Source: Oceanobacillus sp. HTM 045
Lineage (GTDB): Bacteria; Pseudomonadota; Alphaproteobacteria; Rhodobacterales; Rhodobacteraceae
Length of the DNA stretch: 64,000 nucleotides
Reading direction: 5' to 3'
NCBI GenBank assembly: GCA_009733745.1
Contig: WNWL01000004.1
Location: forward strand, 560,001 to 624,000
Of this stretch, positions 60,128 to 64,000 are shown piece by piece. The notes under the pieces were generated by a model. The model was not told the DNA's origin. It saw only the letters and a list, made by a program, of their open reading frames with translations, and made no database searches. Position 1 is the stretch's first letter, and each line of letters begins with the position of its first letter. The position numbers and the translations under genes were made by a program.

Positions 60128-61537
60128 ATGCAGAAGACCTTCATCGGACCCCATCTCCGGCGGCTGCGGCTCGACCGCGGCGAGACCCAGGCCGGGATGG
60201 CCAAGGCGCTGGGCATCAGCACGTCCTATGTCAACCTGCTGGAAAAGAACGAGCGGTCGGTCTCGGTGCCGGTGCTGCTGAAGCTGCTCGACGTCTACGG
60301 GGTGGACTGGCGGGAACTGGCGCAGGACGACGACACGACCCAGCTGGCCGACCTGCGCACGGCGATGCAGGACTCACTGTTCGACGGCTCACGCCCCGAC
60401 CTCGCCCAGCTCCGCGCCGCGATGGTGCACTCGCCCGACCTCGTCGCCTGCTTCCTGCGGCTGCACGCGGCCTATCTCGCCGCGACCGACCAGCTTCTCA
60501 GCGTGGCCGAGGCCGGGACCGAGACGGTGGAGCCGGTGTTGCGGGCCTCGCCGGAATCGGTGGTGCACAGCTTCTTCCGCCGCAACCGGAACCATTTCCC
60601 GGCGCTGGAGAAGGCGGCGGAGGCGTTCTGGGGCACGGACGAGATCGCACGCGACGAGGCCTATTCGCTGCTCAAGGCCCGGCTGCGCGAGCGGCACGGA
60701 TTCGACGTGCGGGTGGTGCCGGTGGAGGAGATGCCCAACACGCTGCGCCAGCATGACGAGGCGCGGCGCGAGGTGGTGCTCTCGGAGGCGCTCGACTACC
60801 CCAACCGGGTGTTCCAGCTCGCCCATGTCGCCGGCCTGTTCGAGCAGCGCAAGGTGATGGACAAGCTGCTGGCCAATTCCGGCATGACCGACGCGCAGTC
60901 GCTGTCGCGCTGCCGGGTGGAACTGGCCAACTACTTCGCCGCGGCGGTGCTGATGCCCTATGCACCCTTCTTCGAGGAGGCGCGGGCATCGAAATACGAC
61001 ATGGACCACCTCGCGATCCGCTTCGGGGTCAGCTTCGAGCAGGCCTGCCACCGGGCGACGACGCTGCAGCGCAAGGGCGCGCAGGGCGTGCCGTTCTTCT
61101 TCCTGCGGATCGACAAGGCGGGGAACGTGACCAAGCGGTTCAACTCCACCGACTTCCCGCTGGCCGAACATGGCGGCGCCTGCCCGCGGCTGGACGTGCA
61201 CACCTCCTTCCGCACGCCGGGGCGGATCGTGCCGCAGTTCGTGGAAATGCCTGACCGGACACAGTTTTTCGTCTTCTCCCGGACGGTGGACCGGCCCTCC
61301 TTCGGGCGCCATACGCAGGATGTACGGCTCGCCGTGGCGGTGGGCTGCGCGGTCGAGCATTCGCCGGCGATCGGCTACGCCGAGGGGTTCTCGGTGCAGG
61401 GCACGCGGCCTACCGAGATCGGCATCAACTGCCGCATCTGCCCCCGCGCGAACTGCGACCAGCGCGCCCATCACGCGGTGATCCTGTCCCGCCCGGTGGA
61501 CGAACGGCGCCGGGGCGCGACCCGCTACGAGAGCTGA
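60128..61537 (+). CDS. XRE/ImmA-like short-chain fatty acyl-CoA regulator (RamB/ScfR family)
   Basis: A 469-residue regulator. An XRE helix-turn-helix is at residues 5-62 (ETQAGMAKALGISTSYVNLLEKNERSVSVPVLLKLLDVYGVDW). An IrrE/ImmA-like region is around residues 190-320 (EVVLSEALDYPNRVFQLAHVAGLFEQRKVMDKLL) without an intact HExxH. The C-terminal domain has CRICPRANCDQRA. The family senses acyl-CoA and controls acetate, propionate and glyoxylate-related genes. Divergence from sga-mtkAB suggests that it regulates them and itself. Its 3' end overlaps the convergent ABC gene by 13 bp. Confidence 0.9.
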   Translation: MQKTFIGPHLRRLRLDRGETQAGMAKALGISTSYVNLLEKNERSVSVPVLLKLLDVYGVDWRELAQDDDTTQLADLRTAMQDSLFDGSRPDLAQLRAAMVHSPDLVACFLRLHAAYLAATDQLLSVAEAGTETVEPVLRASPESVVHSFFRRNRNHFPALEKAAEAFWGTDEIARDEAYSLLKARLRERHGFDVRVVPVEEMPNTLRQHDEARREVVLSEALDYPNRVFQLAHVAGLFEQRKVMDKLLANSGMTDAQSLSRCRVELANYFAAAVLMPYAPFFEEARASKYDMDHLAIRFGVSFEQACHRATTLQRKGAQGVPFFFLRIDKAGNVTKRFNSTDFPLAEHGGACPRLDVHTSFRTPGRIVPQFVEMPDRTQFFVFSRTVDRPSFGRHTQDVRLAVAVGCAVEHSPAIGYAEGFSVQGTRPTEIGINCRICPRANCDQRAHHAVILSRPVDERRRGATRYES

Positions 61538-62238
61538 GGCGACAGGTGCGCGACCGCCGGACCGTCGCTGACGATCCGGCCATCGACGAGGTGAATGCCG
61601 CGGCCCATCCGGGCGGCCATGTCGAGGTCGTGGGTGACGGCGACGACGGACTTGCCGTCCTCCTCCACGATGCCGCGCAGAATCTCGAACACCTGCTCGG
61701 AGGAATGGCTGTCGAGCGACCCGGTCGGCTCGTCCGCGAGGATCAGCGGCGGGTCGTTGGCGAGCGCGCGGGCGACGGCCACGCGCTGCCGCTGACCGCC
61801 GGAGAGCTGGTCGGGGCGTTTCCTCAGATGGTCCCGGAGGCCGAGGCGTTCGAGGATGTCCGCGGCGCGCGCTTCCATCTCGCGCCTGTCGATCCTTCCG
61901 AGCCTGCGCATTGGAATCATTACGTTTTCCAGCGCCGAGAACTCCGCCAGCAGGAAGTGGAACTGGAAGATGAAGCCGATTCCGGAGAGGCGGATCGCGG
62001 CGCGCTCTTCCTCGGAAAGATCGTGGGTCGGTTTTCCGCGGAAGCGGACTTCGCCTTCGGTCGGCATGTCGAGCAAGCCGAGCAGGTAGAGCAGCGAGGA
62101 CTTGCCCGAGCCGGACGGCCCGGTGATCGCGACGAACTCGCCGTCGCCGATTGTCAGGTCGATGTCCTCGACCAGTGTCACCGGAACGGTGCCCGGGAGG
62201 ACACGTGTCACCTTTTCGGTTTCCAGCAGAACGGCCAT
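61525..62238 (-). CDS. ABC transporter ATP-binding protein (MacB/LolD type)
   Basis: A 237-residue ATPase with Walker A GPSGSGKSS near residue 40, signature LSGGQRQRVAVARAL, Walker B LILADEPTGSLD and H-loop VTHDLD. The sequence class is MacB/LolD-like, partnering FtsX-type permeases. It shares one base with the stop of the permease gene (TGATG). Together with the permease and adaptor it forms a three-component efflux or lipoprotein-handling system. The C-terminal end overlaps the opposite regulator gene by 13 bp. Confidence 0.92.
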   Translation of the reverse strand: MAVLLETEKVTRVLPGTVPVTLVEDIDLTIGDGEFVAITGPSGSGKSSLLYLLGLLDMPTEGEVRFRGKPTHDLSEEERAAIRLSGIGFIFQFHFLLAEFSALENVMIPMRRLGRIDRREMEARAADILERLGLRDHLRKRPDQLSGGQRQRVAVARALANDPPLILADEPTGSLDSHSSEQVFEILRGIVEEDGKSVVAVTHDLDMAARMGRGIHLVDGRIVSDGPAVAHLSPQLS

Positions 62239-63476
62239 CAGGTCGCCCCCCGGATGATGTCTACCGGGTTGCCCCGCGCCGCCTTGCGCGCGGGCAGGTA
62301 GCCGGCGATGCCCGCGGTCAGGAGCGCGAGGCCGGAGGCGATCACGTAGTGCAGCACGTCGTAGGTCACCGGCAGGTTGGTGATCTCGGTCGCCTGTTCC
62401 AGCTCGAACCGGACATTGCCGAGACCCCAAGTCAGCCCGTAGCCGAGCGCCGAGCCGAGGATGCCGCCGATCCCGCCCATCAGCGCGCCCTCGGCGAGGA
62501 AGATGCCGCGGATGTCGGACTGCCGGAAGCCGAGCGACTTCAGGATCGCGATGTCGCGGGCCTTCTCGTGGGTGATGATCGAGACGATGTTGAAGATGCC
62601 GAACCCGGCCACCACGAGGATCGCGGCGACCACCGTGTACATGATGATGTTGCGGATCTGGAGCGCCTCCAGCAGGCTTTCGTTGGCCTCCTGCCAGCTC
62701 ACCGCCTTGTAGCCCAGCATCGCCTCGGCGCGGGCGGCGACCATGCGCGCGGCGTTGGCGTCGGCCAGGCGGATCTGGATGTCGTTGATCGCGTTCTGCC
62801 GGCCCGAGAGGGTCTGCGCCACCTTGAGGCGGACGTAGATCAACCCCTCGTCGGTCGCGACGACGCCGGTGCGGAACAGGCCTACCACCTTGATCCTGCG
62901 GGATCTTTCGTTCGCCACGGTCAGGTCGAAACTGTCGCCCATCTCGATCCCGAGCCGGTCGGCCAGCCGCTCCCCGATCACCGCCGCGAAGCCCGCGCCG
63001 TCGAGGTCGGTGAGCGCGCCGGCGGTCATGTCGTCCTCGATGGTGGAGACGGCGATCATGTCCTTCGGGGTGACGCCGAACACGGTGACGCCCCGCTCCG
63101 TGCCGCCGTAGCGGGCCACGCCCGAGAGGCTGAGCGCGGCGGAGACGGCGCCGGGGTCCCATGCCTCGAGCGCGGCTAGCGCGGCGGTGGGGTTGAGGAT
63201 GCCGCGGATGTCCTCCTTCGGGCGCAGGCCGTGCCATTCGACCGCGCCGAAGGCGATGTCGGCGGGCTGCACCGGGGCCTCGCGGCGCTCGTCGGTGATC
63301 TGCACATGGGGCATGGCGTCGACGAGGGTGCTGACGAAGTCGTCCTGGCTGCCCTGCATCAGCGCGGCCATCGCTATGGCGAAGCCGACGCCCATGGTGA
63401 CGCCGAGGATGGACACGAGCGTCTGCCGCAGGCGGCCGCGGATGTGGGTGACGGCGATTTCCAGCGTCAGGCTCAC
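62238..63476 (-). CDS. ABC transporter permease, FtsX/MacB type
   Basis: A 412-residue permease with one N-terminal membrane helix (TLVSILGVTMGVGFAIAMAALM), a periplasmic MacB-PCD domain of about 230 residues, and three C-terminal helices including IIMYTVVAAILVVAGFGIFNIVSIITHEKARDIAILKSLGF. This is the LolC/MacB topology. GTG 63476 is the start and overlaps the adaptor stop by 4 bp (GTGA). Being next to a HlyD-like adaptor suggests export of a small molecule or siderophore; the substrate is unknown. Confidence 0.92.
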   Translation of the reverse strand: MSLTLEIAVTHIRGRLRQTLVSILGVTMGVGFAIAMAALMQGSQDDFVSTLVDAMPHVQITDERREAPVQPADIAFGAVEWHGLRPKEDIRGILNPTAALAALEAWDPGAVSAALSLSGVARYGGTERGVTVFGVTPKDMIAVSTIEDDMTAGALTDLDGAGFAAVIGERLADRLGIEMGDSFDLTVANERSRRIKVVGLFRTGVVATDEGLIYVRLKVAQTLSGRQNAINDIQIRLADANAARMVAARAEAMLGYKAVSWQEANESLLEALQIRNIIMYTVVAAILVVAGFGIFNIVSIITHEKARDIAILKSLGFRQSDIRGIFLAEGALMGGIGGILGSALGYGLTWGLGNVRFELEQATEITNLPVTYDVLHYVIASGLALLTAGIAGYLPARKAARGNPVDIIRGAT

Positions 63477-64000
63477 TCCTCGGCGCCTCCGGTCCGGATC
63501 TTGTCGCCGGTCGCGAGGCCGTCGATGGCGGGGGAGATGACCCGTTCGCCCACCTCCAGCCCGGCGGTAACCTGCACCGCGTCGGCGCCGCGGACGCCGA
63601 TCTCCACGGGGCGCAACTCGACCGCGCCATTGACGCCGACGACCTGCACGGCATCGCCGACAAGCGCAGGGGCGGGGACGAGAATCGCGTTAGATTCCAA
63701 GCGGATAACGATATTCACATCGACCGACATGCCGATCCGCAGCGGGGTTTCCCCAGGCAGGTCGAGGCGGACGCGGTAGGTCTTGAGGTCGGGGTCGCCC
63801 ATCGGGGTGATGGAGGAGACCGTCGCCTCCAGCATCCGGCCGGGGAAGGCGTCGGCCTTCAGGAGCGCGTCCTGCCCGACGAGGACGAGGGGGATATCCT
63901 CCTCGTTCACGTCGGCGATGACGCGCAGCGGTGTGGGCTGGCCGACCCAGGCCAGCGCCTCGCCAAGCTCGGCCACCTCGCCGACATCGCCCTCGATGCG
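63473..64000 (-). CDS. periplasmic adaptor (HlyD/MacA family), partial
   Basis: The C-terminal about 175 residues of a membrane-fusion protein; the N-terminus is beyond the right edge. ALAWVGQPTPLRVIADVNEEDIPLVLVGQDALLKADAFPGR and GDPDLKTYRVRLDLPGETPLRIGMSVDVNIV form the beta-barrel region, and NAILVPAPALVGDAVQVVG starts the membrane-proximal domain. It would link the MacB-like permease to an outer-membrane channel. Its GTGA overlap with the permease gene indicates one operon. Confidence 0.9.
   Translation of the reverse strand, partial: RIEGDVGEVAELGEALAWVGQPTPLRVIADVNEEDIPLVLVGQDALLKADAFPGRMLEATVSSITPMGDPDLKTYRVRLDLPGETPLRIGMSVDVNIVIRLESNAILVPAPALVGDAVQVVGVNGAVELRPVEIGVRGADAVQVTAGLEVGERVISPAIDGLATGDKIRTGGAEE

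Overview
The window is about 70% G+C, almost fully coding, and reads as a chromosomal segment of an alphaproteobacterium, most likely in or near the Rhodobacteraceae/Paracoccaceae. The evidence is the set of families: DUF1127, DUF6473, DUF2783, a RamB/ScfR-like fatty-acyl regulator, serine-cycle mtkAB with sga, several molybdenum hydroxylases, a BMP-type ABC importer, a phasin, and a perfect CtrA-type box. The assignment is inferred from gene content; no rRNA or other taxonomic marker is present and I recognised no tRNA.

Layout. 1-3.2 kb: end of an unknown gene, a DUF1127 protein, a small minus-strand gene, then urease accessory genes ureE-ureF-ureG without urease structural genes, and a small exported protein. 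3.3-6.9 kb (minus): glnE and a paaG-like isomerase. 7-11.7 kb: a DUF6473 protein, then scoA-scoB-thioesterase-pcaB and a MarR regulator. 11.7-19.5 kb: DUF1185, an ApbE-like UPF0280 protein, a 6-hydroxynicotinate-reductase-like Fe-S protein, a fused 2Fe-2S/molybdopterin hydroxylase and its FAD subunit (minus), with a divergent ectoine-hydrolase-like M24 protein. I read this as a hydroxylate, reduce and ring-open route for an N-heterocycle, and it is the best candidate here for an undescribed system. 19.6-25.3 kb: miscellaneous genes and two copies of a palindromic intergenic repeat, each at a convergent gene junction.

25.4-33.2 kb: a homogentisate operon of nine overlapping genes (hmgA, MBL hydrolase, fumarylacetoacetase, VOC, second MBL, DinB-like, flavin monooxygenase, DUF2783, cysteine hydrolase) divergent from a MarR repressor, with a perfect 19-bp palindrome in the promoter. 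No classical maleylacetoacetate isomerase is present; the DinB-like protein is a candidate substitute. 33.4-38.9 kb: a three-subunit molybdenum hydroxylase with a MoaD/ThiS-like protein (minus) divergent from an amidase. 39-46.6 kb: phasin, fumarylpyruvate-hydrolase-like protein, and a BMP-type ABC importer whose binding-protein gene is separated from the rest by DUF2200 and chaC genes.

46.6-52.9 kb: a DMT exporter and a 1,709-residue RTX/PA14/LamG secreted protein containing a duplicated module of about 245 residues. 53.2-56.4 kb: pobA, then divergent idnD and idnO. 56.5-61.5 kb: sga-mtkA-mtkB (serine cycle) divergent from the XRE/fatty-acyl regulator. 61.5-64 kb: a MacAB/Lol-like ABC system cut by the window end. 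Together the genes describe a versatile aerobic degrader of aromatic and N-heterocyclic compounds feeding acetyl-CoA, succinyl-CoA, fumarate and glyoxylate into central metabolism.
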